A DNA stretch of 64,000 bases from Girardinichthys multiradiatus. Its lineage: Eukaryota; Chordata; Actinopteri; Cyprinodontiformes; Goodeidae. This document shows positions 28,741 to 41,100 of the stretch, piece after piece. The stretch lies in NCBI RefSeq assembly GCF_021462225.1, contig NC_061798.1:27133320-27197319 (forward strand). The letters run 5' to 3'. A program made the translations under genes and the position numbers. Under the pieces are notes generated by a model, which saw only the letters and a list, made by a program, of their open reading frames with translations, had not been told where the DNA came from and made no database searches. Every line of letters starts with the position of its first letter. Positions within the stretch are counted from its first letter, which is position 1.

Positions 28741-28986
28741 GTAAAAATGTATCAGCAAAAATCGTTCTGGCTGCACAGCATCAAATAGCGGAGGGGATAA
28801 TCATCCAAAAAAATCTATTTTTATCAACCACATGAGGAATTTGAGTTCTTAAATATTATTAATCAGAATGAAAAGTAACAGAACCACTCCAACCTGCTGC
28901 CACCTTGAGTGGCACAATTCTAGAACTTGTTTTAATTTATATACTTATTTAAATTTTAGGTCTTGTGTGTGGCCCTGTGTTTACAA

Positions 28987-31900
28987 ATGGAGACATCCTT
29001 CCAGACTGCAGGAGCCAGGGGACTGTGGAACAACCCTAGACCCCCACGGTGCAGCAAGGAGACCCAGGAAATGCTGAGATGTGAGTAGAGGGACTTGCTT
29101 ATATTTCACTGTTAATTAAATAAACTATATTACTGAATATTTGTTTTGAATCCTAATTTCAGCTCCACACTATGATGGAGACATTGCTCTTTCAAGCTGA
29201 TTAGACTTTATAGACAATGCATTGAAAAAGTACACTTGGCTTAGTCTGTATGACCTCAGCGGGGCTCAGATGATATTATGCAGTAAAGTCGGTGATCAGC
29301 CTTCCTTGATCTCTCTTGTGTTTTTTATGATGTTCATTTGATTTGTTTAGTGAGGAAAGAAGAATCAAGGCTTATATGCCTCCAGAGAAAACAGATCAAC
29401 AGATCTGCAAAGTGTAAGTCTGCTTCAAGTCAGAAACACTAAACAGTACCACAGAAAAGTATGAATAGGCAATGACTTGTTTTTCACATTTTATGTTACA
29501 AAACAAAAATGTTCTGCAATTTCATGTGATAGACTAACAAGTAGTGCTTAAAAGTTAAAGGTATACATTTTATTACTTTGTTAATCAGTTTTGCCTCAGA
29601 CTTCTAATCCTGGACCATCTTCTCCTTTGAGTAAATCTGCTCAGCCTGGAAAGTCTCAGAGACGCAGTGCTGAATCCTGTCGGGCTGGGAACAGCTACAA
29701 GAGAGAAACGTTTCACCCTGGTCCCATACGTATGTGCCTAAAATTACTTTTTACTGAAGATTACTAGTAAATTCCCCTATGCAGAAAACCATTTAGAATG
29801 ATCTTTCTACATCCAGATCAATACTGAATCACACTGATCCTTTTCTCTGCTTGCATCCTCAGGAGATTTGGAGAAGGAGAAGAGGAGGCTTCAGAATATC
29901 TTGGCAACAGGACATGAAGAACCTACAACTGGATCGCCTAGAAAAACAGCTGAATGTTGCAAATCGGATGAATCAGAGGAGACGGAGCGCTATCAGGAAG
30001 GTAAAGCTAGGAGCACAGATCTAGATGGAGCAGGATCCTAACGAGATCAACCAATCCTAAGTCCTGGTTGCATTTCTCAGTCTTTCCTGTCACACATAAA
30101 GCCTCTCTTTTCTATAGTTTTAAATGAAATAGAAGAAAGGAGACAGTTTCTAGCAGATATGGCAGCTTTGGGCCAGGAGCAGCATTACGTCAACATTATA
30201 AATGCTGAGATATCACAGGTAAGTAAGTAGTTCATGTTGTCACAAATAATTACTGAGTCCTATATGTATGTTAGCTGACACATCGGTTACAAATTTATAT
30301 ATTTTAAGTGTTTATTTTTGTTCATTTGGAATGACTGTCTTACAGCTAATTAAGCCCTTACAGAAAAAAAACAAAATTTAGTGTCTCAGAAAATCTGAAT
30401 ATTACACAAGACCAATAGAAAAGGATTTTAATACAGAAATGTTGAATCATGGTAAAGACTGCAAACTTGACTTGTCAGGAGACAGCCATCGACACCCTCG
30501 ACGAGAATAACCTGTAAAATGTCCAGGCGAAAGATGATGGCTGATTACAGATGAATCCAAAAATATTATTGGAAAGTCAAATGGAAAGAAAAACTGTAGT
30601 GAAGAAAAGTGTATTCAGGTGTTTGGGAGAGATTCACAAGGCATGGACTACAGCTGGATTCAATTCTTCAAGAGCCACCACACACAGAAAGATCCTGGAC
30701 ATTAAGCTACAACTGTTACATGCCGTGTGTCAAGTCTCTCCTTAAACAGAGGTAACGTCAGACATGTCTCACCTGGGCTTGACTGTTGCTCAGTGGCCCA
30801 ATGTCCTCTTTACAGATACAGGGGTTGGACAATGAAACTGAAACACCTGTCATTTTAGTGTGGGAGGTTTCATGGTTAAATTGGACCAGCCTGGTAGCCA
30901 GTCTTCATTGATTGCACATTGCACCAGTAAGAGCAGAGTGTGAAGGGATTGCTGCAAAGTCAACGCCAGTAACTGTCCATTGTCTCTACATGCTCATCCG
31001 GGAGGAGTGAATGCTGCAAGTCACAGACTGGATGCAATCTGCTGGGTTTCCTTAGATAGAAAAACTTTTTATCCAATTTGAATAAAAAACTAACTCTGAC
31101 TGCACTGTTCAATTGTTAGGATTAATTGGAATGTATGTATCTGACTGTTGTGAAGTGCCTTGAGACAACATGTGTTGTGAATTGGCGCTATATAAATAAA
31201 ACTCAATTGAATTGAATTAGCAGGGTAAGAGCACAGTTTTGCTCAAAATGTCGAAATGCACACAACATTATGGGTGAAATACCAGAGTTCAAAAGAGGAC
31301 AAATTGTTGGTGCACGTCTTGCTGGTGCATCTGTGACCAAGACAGCAAGTCTTTGTGATGTATCAAGAGCCACGGTATCCAAGGTAATGTCAGCATACCA
31401 CCAAGAAGGACAAACCACATCTAACAGGATTAACTGTGGATGCAAGAGGAAGCTGTCTGAAAGGGATGTTCAGGTGCTAACCCGGATTGTATCCAAAAAG
31501 CATAAAACCATGGCTGCCCAAATCACGGCAGAATTAAATGTGCACCTCAACTCTCCTGTTTCCACCAGAACTGTCCGTCAGGAGCTCCACAGGGTCAATA
31601 TACACGGCCGGGCTGCTATAGTCGAACCTTTGGTCACTCATGCCAATGCCAAACATCGGTTTCAATGGTACAAGGAGCGCAAATCTTGGGCTGCGGACAA
31701 TGTGAAACATGTATTGTTCTCTGATGAGTCCACCTTTACTGTTTTCCCCACATCCGGGAGAGTTACAGTGTGGAGAAGCCCCAAAGAAGCGTACCACCCA
31801 GACTGTTGCATGCCCAGAGTGAAGCATGAGGGTGGATCAGTGATGGTTTGGGCTGCCATATCATGGCATTCCTTTGGCCCAATACTTGTGCTAGATGGGC

Positions 31901-33103
31901 GCGTCACTGCCAAGGACTACCGAACCATTCTTGAGGACCATGTGCATCCAATGGTTCAAACATTGTATCCTGAAGGCGGTGCCGTGTATCAGGATGACAA
32001 TGCACCAATACACACAGCAAGACTGGTGAAAGATTGGTTTGATGAACATGAAAGTGAAGTTGAACATCTCCCATGGCCTGCACAGTCACCAGATCTAAAT
32101 ATTATTGAGCCACTTTGGGGTGTTTTGGAGGAGCGAGTCAGGAAACGTTTTCCTCCACCAGTATCACGTAGTGACCTGGTCACTATCCTGCAAGAAGAAT
32201 GGCTTAAAATCCCTCTGACCACTGTGCAGGACTTGTATATGACATTCCCAAGACGAATTGACGCTGTATTGGCCGCAATAGGAGGCCCTACACCATACTA
32301 ATAAATTATGGTGGTCTAAAACCAGGTGTTTCAGTTTCATTGTCCAACCCCTGTAGAAAAGATGACTAGAAGTAAATTTAGCATTTCATTTTCAAAGAAT
32401 CCAGGTTACATGAGGTCCAGCATGATGTTTCTACACATGTTTTCCTTTCACAAAACATTCTTGTCATAACCTTGCGAAGACGAGACGACTTTGTGTCTTC
32501 TCTGACCATCCATTAATCACAAGTGGACAGGGGCAATGTCCCACACAGCCGTAAGCTCTCAAAAAATACAAGCTGGCAGTGCAGAACGACAGGAGGTGCC
32601 GTGCTTCACTGACGTCAACACTACTCAAAAAAACTACTCTCCCCAGAAGCAACCTGGGCTTTTCCAAAAGACTGATCACATCCATGCCAAATTGAATTGA
32701 TGCAGTAAATCATGCATAAAGAGCTCAAACCAAGTATTAAGGGCAGATACTGTACAGCACATTTACATACTTTTGAATAAGCAAACATTTCCGTATTTTT
32801 TGAATTGGTCTGATGTATCATTCAAACGTTCTGAGAAATTTAACTTAGTTTTTTTCTTTGGCTATTAGCCGTAACAATAAAAATGAACAGAACTAAACAT
32901 TTCAAATGTATTGAGTATGGTTTCTTTTAATTAAAACTCAAATATACTATTCAATAATCTTGTAAGTTCCTGAGATGCACGTGTACATGGCATCAAGTTG
33001 ACGCCACATTGTATCTGTTCTGTCCTGGTACCAACAACAGAGGATTCGTGAGCTGGACATTCTGGATCAGGCTGGCAGTCCCAAGCAGAGAATAAACAAC
33101 TGA
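28987..33103 (+). CDS. c22orf23: C22orf23 / UPF0193 (EVG1) homolog, 6 coding exons
   Basis: Coding exons 28987-29080, 29351-29413, 29589-29729, 29863-30000, 30118-30218 and 33041-33103 join in frame to 199 aa; human C22orf23 is about 217. The diagnostic match is [17 protein letters not shown] followed by [17 protein letters not shown] and IINAEISQ at the C-terminal end. The start METSFQTAG is the only ATG in the exon that leads into the open frame. Molecular function is unknown; the family is small, helical and lacks catalytic motifs. The X-box upstream suggests expression in ciliated or flagellated cells, which is inference. The last intron (30219-33040) is inflated by nested Tc1/mariner elements. 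The convergent micall1 neighbour is also next to it in human 22q13.1. Confidence 0.88.
29455..29586 (+). mobile_element. Tc1-type arm abutting C22orf23 exon acceptor
   Basis: The stretch from GGCAATGACTTG to CATTTTATTACTTTG matches the arm at 22165-22330. It stops within a few bases of the AG at 29587-29588 used by the third coding exon, so it provides that exon's pyrimidine tract. Confidence 0.5.
31025..31220 (+). mobile_element. L2-type LINE 3' tail inside DD36E element
   Basis: The segment ends in GTGCCTTGAGACAAC, then GGCGCTATATAAATAAA, then AATTGAATTGAATT, the usual 3' end of fish L2-related retroposons. It lies between the left inverted repeat and the transposase start, so it is younger than, or was carried by, the transposon. 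Confidence 0.6.
31270..32301 (+). CDS. Tc1/mariner transposase, DD36E, apparently intact
   Basis: A 343-aa transposase that would bind the terminal repeats, excise the element and insert it at TA. The N-terminal half is a paired helix-turn-helix region ([18 protein letters not shown] and [12 protein letters not shown], then [11 protein letters not shown]). The catalytic triad is complete: D in LFSDEST (residue about 155), D in YQDDNAP, and E in LNIIEPLW. There are 36 residues between the second D and E, which defines DD36E and separates it from the usual fish DD34E Tc1. Length is normal and no internal stop or frameshift is seen. Activity is not shown by sequence. The embedded L2 tail in the leader could affect expression. 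Confidence 0.92.
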   Translation: MGEIPEFKRGQIVGARLAGASVTKTASLCDVSRATVSKVMSAYHQEGQTTSNRINCGCKRKLSERDVQVLTRIVSKKHKTMAAQITAELNVHLNSPVSTRTVRQELHRVNIHGRAAIVEPLVTHANAKHRFQWYKERKSWAADNVKHVLFSDESTFTVFPTSGRVTVWRSPKEAYHPDCCMPRVKHEGGSVMVWAAISWHSFGPILVLDGRVTAKDYRTILEDHVHPMVQTLYPEGGAVYQDDNAPIHTARLVKDWFDEHESEVEHLPWPAQSPDLNIIEPLWGVLEERVRKRFPPPVSRSDLVTILQEEWLKIPLTTVQDLYMTFPRRIDAVLAAIGGPTPY

Positions 33104-33229
33104 ATATGACTTCAGGGGATAATGAGAACTGACCAGGGGACTTTGCAAACTCCTTCAGGCCTAATTTTACAGAAAGAATCAACATATAGTTTTGAATGTT
33201 TGGAACCTGTCTCAGTTTATACATTAGTG

Positions 33230-33258
33230 AATAAAAAAACGAACAAATATTAAATAAA
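33230..33258 (+). terminator. Poly(A) signals of C22orf23 homolog
   Basis: AATAAA occurs at 33230-33235 and 33253-33258, about 130-150 bases after the stop codon, giving a short 3' UTR. The second signal is part of a palindrome shared with micall1. Confidence 0.65.
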
Positions 33259-33269
33259 CTCAGTTTATT
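33253..33269. terminator. Palindromic bidirectional poly(A) signal
   Basis: AATAAACTCAGTTTATT reads as AATAAA on the plus strand (33253-33258, for the C22orf23 homolog) and AATAAA on the minus strand (33264-33269, for micall1). The arms are a perfect 8-bp inverted repeat around one base. The two convergent genes therefore end within a few bases of each other. Confidence 0.6.
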
Positions 33270-35148
33270 CTTCTCCCTACACCTGTCAGTACTTTATATG
33301 ATGCTGCCGCTGCTGTTGCAGAACACAGTATAGATGAGGAATATGTGATGCTACAGAAGTCCTTGGTTTAAGCTGGACAAGCAGCCAGGCACAGAGCAGA
33401 CATCACAGAGTTGCGAAATATTAACTACATGGCAATACATGAACAGAGCAACTACACACACACATTTACATGCACTCTACAGACGTTCGTCCACATGCTC
33501 AGTTAAATAAATGGCACTCAAACATCATAAATACAATTTCCTATCAATTTTAAGGCAATATAAAAAGCCTTTGTTTTTAAAGTGAAACTTAATGATTGCA
33601 TATACAAGCCTACTTAAACCTACAGCTCCTATAAAATAGTATTTTGCTCATTGATACATTGTTTTCTTCTAATTATTGCCTGTGTGACGCATAATTTTAA
33701 AAACTACAACAGATCTACAGGTTGGTGATTTAAAAACATATTTTCTTCCTTTCACTTTATTCAAACACACACTCCTCAAATACTGTAAGTTTCAACGAGG
33801 GGCACAAACACAAATGACAAAAAAAGGATTTCAGAAACAGTACAGCAGCTGGAATTCTTAGGTATGCTTTGCTGGCCGAGCTTTCCTATAGCAAGTACTT
33901 AATTTTAAAGCAAACAATTAATAATCCTAAAAATCAAGTACCACCAGTTGCAACCAGACAGGTTGAAACAAATACAAGGCCCATCTTCTCTCGTTCTAAG
34001 CAGTTAAGGTGATTTTGAGGGAGTGCAAGTCAAACCAATTTGTGTGAAACAGAGGTACACCGAGAAATCAGGCAGTGACTGGAATCTGACCATTTTTAGC
34101 AAAAGGCTTTGGCCTGTGACTGGCCAACCTGAAACTGAAGAATGTGATCTTATAAGTGAATGCACCATACTTCTGGTCTACTAGGTCATAGTAACAACAG
34201 CTCAGGTGTGGATGCTGTTACAGTATGGAGAATCAGTGAGCGTTTGAAAATTCAGTCGGAAGAAGCTCAAACGGTCTAAGAACCTATTCAAAAATGAATG
34301 TTTCCCCAAAACAATCAGGTGCAAGAGAACATATGAGAGTGATACTTTCAGCTGATAACAGGAAGGCTGAACATATTACATTAAAACGCTCTGTTCTATT
34401 CTTTGTAGATTTCAACATCAAGCTGTTATGAAATATGCTGGATTTGGAAATGTCAACATTTAGCTAGGTTTTAATGTCAACTTCATAATCCTTTTTTTAA
34501 AATAGTACTACCCCATTTTACTGCAACTGGTGTTTCATATGCAGTCTGAACTGTTAATGACCGCTCACGGCAAGAAAGGTGGAAAATAATTATTGAATGC
34601 AGTTCTTTTAGCTTCTTATATTTTTTCCCCAAGTGAAACTGAATTTGGCTAAAAACTGTTTTAACAGGTCATAGCTTGACAGAAACCAGAGATTGGACAA
34701 AGCCTGACCGTTCTGATTAGTGCATCTTTAGAATAAAACCACAACTAAACTCCTGGACCTCAGGTATAAAGTTAAAACTAGAAGAAAGCTCAATACCTGG
34801 TCCTTTGCTGAGCCTTCATGAAGCATGGTCACTGAGTAGCACTAGAAGAGTAAAGCTTAGACATAAAACAAATCAGTGTAGCACGATAAAAATGTCCTCT
34901 ATACTTCACCATGTTTATTATTCAGAGCTCAAAGCTCATAAAGCACTTACTTGTTACTGTCACATAAAAACACACATAAGCAGATGGAAAAAGTCACTGC
35001 AGATGTTTTAGAAGGATTATGAGCGCATTCAAGGTTGCAAGAGAAGGTCCTCTTCTTGACCTGATAGGTTTCAGAGTTAATCTTTCTGTAAAAACCCTTC
35101 CAGTCTTGTTAAAATAGTCCAACATCTCCTTGATGCGTTCTCTGCTCC
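33270..35148 (-). other. micall1: micall1 3' untranslated region (about 1.9 kb)
   Basis: From the micall1 stop codon to the minus-strand AATAAA at 33264-33269 there is no other clear gene. A short stretch near 34799-34825 matches 39601-39626 in a Tc1-like fragment, so part of this UTR is transposon-derived. Earlier poly(A) sites cannot be excluded. Confidence 0.5.
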
Positions 35149-38100
35149 TCAGCTTTTGTCCTTGCGAGGGCTGTGGCTCTTTCCTGCATCTCCTTTATGG
35201 CTCAGCCTCTTCAGCACCTTGATGGGTTTAAACTTAGTCCCTTTTTTCTTCTGATGGTCGCTGTCTGGATCCTTATGAAAGTCTGGCCAGAAAAATAAGG
35301 AAATAAATGAATTGCATAAAAATCTGAAAATGATTTCGGAGCTTAGTGCCTAATAGTAAACATAATTCTACCTTTTTTCTTCAGCATGGCCTCCATTAGT
35401 TTGTCTTCCTCTTCTTCCCTGTTACACAGTGACCATTACATGTTACCAACCAGTACATACCAGTACAGCGGTGATTGATATGCTACCAGTGATGGACCCT
35501 CTTGCCTACCTCTGCCGCTCCTGATCCATGTTGTTCACTATTTGGTTGCGCTGTTCAATGATGGTAACTAGCTCAGCCATCAGCTCCTGCTCCCTACTCT
35601 TGTCATCCTCAGTCCAGTCTTTCTCTGGTTTATAAAACAAAAAGAAAATAGTTACCAAATAATTATTCACACTTCAGCCATTTTTATTAGTTTATAGGAG
35701 GAATTCCTGGATATTTTGACCATAAATACCACTGGAATAAAGTAGGCTTGTAAATGATAGCTTCAACAAAACATCACCATACAGCCGTGTTAGATCTGAT
35801 GTAAAAATACAACTAGGTTTTATTTATCATTACTTTCTGGAAGCACTGGGGTTTATTTTTAAATATACAATTTAAACTGTTTCATTTGCACAAATCTTGC
35901 GAATGAAAAAGGGGAGCTGTAGATGAGAAAGAGTGTGAAGGAATTGGGACAATAAGAATATAAAAACCTGGTTTGTTGAGAAGACATCTCAGCTCATACT
36001 CCACATCAGCTTGCCTCTCCTCCAGGTTCTGCTGCTTCGCACTGCATGGGGAACATCATGTTAGAAACCAAACACCTGCAAGCTGTTTCCTACAGTTAAG
36101 TAGCTGCAGTAGATAAAAGTAGATATAAAGTGCTCTCGTTTCTCTCCAGAATAATCCGTTGCCATGTTTGGCTTCTGCGCGTGTAAATGGAGATACACAT
36201 AAGATACGCATAAAGTCCAATTCATATGTAACTGTATGTGAGCTAAAATGCGTTGCACATACATTTACACAAATAACAAAAAATGAAAATAAAACAAGCA
36301 GTTATATTTTTATCATTACAAAATGACTGATTCGATGCTTGTTCTTAGAACGGAACGATTTCTATGCAGAAAATGCACTAAAGTCCTGAAACACGTGAGA
36401 CAGTCGGTCGCTCTGCAGACTGTTAGGAATCCACGTGTCCTCGTGTTTCAAGTTTAATGCAGTGATTGGCTCCCAGAACAACTACGACCCTGCTTGGACC
36501 TGGTGTAATCCCACCAAGCCTGGACGGCAAAAACAGATGTGTGTGGTGACTCAGTATGACTGCAATGGTTACATTTGCTGTTCCTAATTTCCTCACTGTT
36601 GGCTTGATGAGAGCATCAATAACTGGTGCATTTACTCTTGAACATATGATAGAAGGTAATCATTAGGTACTGTTTAGCAGCACCGCTGCACTATGCTATG
36701 CACCTGTTGTTGTAGTTTAGGTTAAATGTCATATCAGTAATGTAGTAACAAGGTATGACAAACAACTGATTATTTAAAACATTAGAATTAAATGAATACA
36801 ATTTCTAGACTAACATCACTTCAGAACAGTTGCCATTATTACTCAGAACAGGACAGCAAAATACAAAATGTTTCATTTGTTTATAGGTTTATATAGAAAA
36901 ACTGAAGGTGGTTCTTCCTATTTTAATAAATTAATGACTAATATGGAGCCATGTGTTGAGTGTTTGGTCGTTTCTAGATTTATTTTATGCAGTTTATGAA
37001 TGATTTGTGTGCTCCGTATCTCATCACAACGGGGCTTTACAAAGAGTAGCTTAAAAACAACTGTAAAAAGTTATTAAATAGTAAATTAAATAAAGCACGA
37101 CATCCTGCTCATCTAGAAATAACAGCACAAAAAATCGGTTTTAAGCTGCTTGGGAAACATTGACAAACTTAGCCCCATTGTTTTTGAAGTGTAAATGATA
37201 GTTCATGTTTCGTCACATCTGAATTATTGTGATGAACGTCACACACGTCGAACCAAAACCTCCGTAGACAGACTGCAGGTTTCTCAGAGTGCTGCTGACC
37301 GGCTTTAAACTAAATCACCCAGATTCCCACATGCAGCTACGCTGGCTCGTGGTGTGTTTGAGAACCCATGACAAGATTCTTGTTCTGACTTGGAGCGCCG
37401 GGTTACAACAAAAGGCTATTGCCTCCGTATGCCTTGAGCAGGTCCCTGAGGTTCAGGGCCACACTCATGATCAGGGCCTGCTGATGGTTCCCCATATTAA
37501 GCTGAAAACAAAAGGAGACAGGCTCCCAGACTCCTCCAGTGGACTCTGTGGCTTCCTTTAAAGGCCACTAAACAACCCATCTCTTCAAATGTGCTTCTGT
37601 TTAACACGTCTTGTTTTAATGTTGATTGTGAAGCACTTTGTGATCTTTATATCTTGAAACTTGCTGTATAAATAAAGTTTCACTCACAAATTTAAATGCC
37701 TGTTAATTTTACAGTTCAGCCCAAAATTATTTATTTTAGAGCAGCCCATTCAGAGTTGACTTGAATCTTATAGAGAATGTGAAGAGGGAGCTTAAGATTA
37801 GGGTGATGGCAAGGAGGCTTTCCAACCTAAAAAACCTGAAGCTCATCACCATTCATCAAAGTGTCATAATATCAGTAAAAACATGCAAAAAGCTGGTCAG
37901 AAGACATTTATTGCTGTAATGCCAATATAAAGATTCCCACTGATCAATGAAAATAATGTAAATAGTTTTAACATTTGTAAACGATTTTTTAATGTAAAAA
38001 AAAAAAAAATGTATAAAGATGCCGATCTCATTTCCTACCAGAATCAAACATCTTGTTGAATGAAAAGAGTTTTAGATCTGAATCTGCCTGGCGTATTCAT

Positions 38101-41100
38101 AAGAACTGTAAGTCTGAACAGGTTGACAGAGACTAAACGTTATTTGGCAATAAGCGCCAGTTTTTGTTTCCTGGTTTAAGAGTTTTGTTATTTCTGTTTC
38201 TGCTCTCATAACTGTCAATCAAACTTCATTTTCCTTTCAAGGCTGATGACAAAAAGGGATCAAGTTTAAGGTTTTCTTTTTGAAACGTTTGTGTCTTGCT
38301 GCAGTTTGAGACTTACGTGTAGACCAGCTCAGCTTCACGTCGCACTAAATGATGTTTATCATGAATCAAAGTGAACCAGTCCACGAGGAGGCGCTCCTCA
38401 TCCTCATCTTCACAGAACACAGAGGAGAAATGCATGTTTTTGCATTAAATGTTCAGATTTTCTTTGAACACTTGTGTTAAATATAAATAGTTGTTTATAC
38501 TCATGTTGAAAGGTTTTTGTGACGTAATAACACCATGGTAAATCCTTTCTGAACTTTTTCTACCTATAATGTGACATTTATCTTGTCCAATTTTTTAATT
38601 TCTTTTAAATAATTTTTTCATCACTAGAGGCCTTTATTTTTGACAGTAGGCAGACAGGAAGGAGGGGCAAAGAGAGGGGGAGACATTCGGCGCTTAACCC
38701 CTACACCACCAGCGCCACGCCCTATCTTGTCCAATTTAACAGAAAAATAAATGAAGGGGAAAGTGTGAATAATACTACAACAGCCTGGTCACATGTGCAC
38801 ACCTTCAAACTAACACTTTGCTGATCTAACATTTGGTTAAATTCAGCATTCAGTTCTCTTTGGAAGGAGTCTATCAGCATCTTGACTTGATAATATCAAT
38901 TCAATTCAATTCAAAGATACTTTATTGATCCCCGAGGGGAAATTAGAATTCCAGTACAACCCAATCAAACATACATCATGACACAAGACAAGGGGGGACG
39001 GGTCACCGAGGCTTTGCTGCCCGCTCACAGGCGCTGCCCTTGCTAGATGAGAAAAGAGGCCACATTAGGTGAGTAGAGGGAAATATTTGTCCACTCTGCC
39101 TTGTTCTCCACATGTACCGCACTGTGAGGACATTTCTTGTCCACAGCCGATTTTCCGAATTCTGGCTCGGCCACTCCAAAGATTTCCTTCTGCTGAAGTC
39201 GTTCTTTGGTTGATTTTAACACATCTGGGGACTTAGACTGATGCAACCTTCAGCTCTATATCAGAATTCATACAATTTTGGGCCCAAATTAACTGCTGTT
39301 TGAAATTTTTATTACTTCATCAACCTTCACAAAAACTCTAGTTCCTTCTGAAGAAAAGTAAGCCCAGAGCATGATGCTCCCATCACCATATTTCACTATG
39401 GATATGGTGTTTTAATGCAGTGTTTCATTGCAGTGTTTTAGTGCCAAACACACCTTCTGTAATTATGACCAACAGTTCAAATGCATCTTTGCAAAACCAT
39501 AACATGTTCTTCCAGATGGTTTTAGGAGCTTTTAGCCAGGCCCAGAAGAGAAAGCTTCTGTCTCTCTAGTCCTTGTGGGACATTACAGCAGCTTAATATC
39601 TGGTCCTTTGCTGAGCCTTCATGGAGCAGCTTTGTAATTAATTTTGATGATTGTCTCAACTATACCATGGTATATCTATAATGCTGTCCTTTCCTGATTG
39701 ATACCTTTTGTACAATTGGATCATTTTGATCCTTTGATCTCTTTAGAAACACAGGTTTAGAAAGAGGATGCAAATGTAAAGTAAATCCTACGAGCACCGT
39801 AGACGGTATTAAATGCTGAAACTGAATCAAAAGATGATTCAACAAAGTATTACTTTAAGGGTCTGCACATTTATTAAACCAGTTTTTTAAACATTTTCTA
39901 AAAGATTTGCTTGTTTTTCTGTTAAACTGTACAAGATAAACGTCACATAGGTGGAAAATGTTCTGAAATGATTTATCTTTGTCTCTTTTGTTTTACCTCA
40001 CAAAGACATTACATTTTAAAAATTGTGTCGACCTTTTCTATTCACTGTATAACATTGAGAAATCGGGTGAAATGAAATAAAAATTGTGCATATGGGATAC
40101 CATCAGGTGTGTCTCTCAGCTTCTTCTCCAGCGCCACTCCTCTCTGCTCCAGCTCATCCAGCTGCTTCTCCAGCTGAAGCAACTCTGTATGGATGTCCTC
40201 CACTGGGATGTACTGATCCGACTGCACCTGCAAGCATTATTCGGAGCCTGTTGAGAACCTATCTGTTTGTGTTGGACTCAAAACTGTGTTCTCTGTTGGT
40301 AAATTTTTTTTTTAAATAAAAACATTCACAGCCAAGCTTCTCCATACCTTGCGTTTTATAAGTGGGAAGCCGTGTCCTGGTGCCGGGGGTCTGGCAGGAC
40401 GAGGACCTCTTGAAGAGCTGGTTTCAGAATTGGTGTTGGAAGGAGAGGCTTTCCTGTTAAAGGGATTCTCCTTACAAAACCGCTGAAAAAGTAAAAGGCA
40501 TTAGTGCTTTGATGTAACATGGAAGGTTTATATCTTGGCCTAGTGTGGATGTGATTTAATTACTTTGTTGTGTGACTGTGTGGCTAGAGGGCTGGTCGTG
40601 GTGGCTGGTCGTGGTGGTTTGGCTCCTGTGTTGCGGCTGGTCTGTGGAGTGGCTGGAGCAGAGCTGGCATTTGAAGGCATAGAAGAGGGGCAAGAGCTTT
40701 GGGAGGTATAGTTTAGGAGATCTGTTGAGGATGAGGAAGATGGGTTATCGCTGGGTGAGCAGATGGAAGGCTCAGAGATGCTCTTGGTGAAGCTCTGCTC
40801 CTGCTCGCTGCTGGCACTGGCACCCAGTGGGAGCTGGGAGGAGCTGTGGTCGGAGGCAGAGGACAAACTCTCAATGCTGAGAGCTGGAGAGGGAGAACAG
40901 GAGGAGGGCTGCGAGTGAGAGAGAGCTGAAGACAGTAGTTTTGTAAAAAAATAAAATAAAAAAAATACAAAGGCAAGAAAGCATAAATGAAACAGAAATT
41001 AAAGAAGCAAGGAGAGGATAAAATGGAAACAAAAGAAAAAAAGGTTAAAGTTAATATCTATTTATACTACACTGTCTTTAGATGGTCTTTGTATGAAAAT

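Larger units (their letters stand above)
30819..32353 (+). mobile_element. Tc1/mariner DD36E (Incomer-type) transposon, intact ends
   Basis: The 1535-bp element has terminal inverted repeats identical over 31 bp (30819-30849 and 32323-32353), flanked by TA on both sides (30817-30818, 32354-32355). It encodes one long transposase. Its 5' leader contains an inserted L2-type tail at about 31025-31220. It is inserted in an older Tc1 fossil inside the last intron of the C22orf23 homolog, in the same orientation as the gene. Confidence 0.92.
30345..32460 (+). mobile_element. Tc1-like fossil split by DD36E insertion
   Basis: Left part 30345-30816 carries the 5' half of a Tc1-family transposase gene (a TGTAATTT-like start; [25 protein letters not shown] near 30625-30700; a QWPNVLF-like segment near 30790). 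The right part resumes at 32356 (AAAGATGACTAGAAGTAAAT, the region just after the first catalytic aspartate) and fades near 32460. The family is that of 4760-6600. The gene was already degenerate when interrupted. Confidence 0.75.

Noticed and set aside
31203..32222. Several minus-strand open frames over the DD36E element
   Set aside because: They are shadows of the plus-strand transposase and show no domains.
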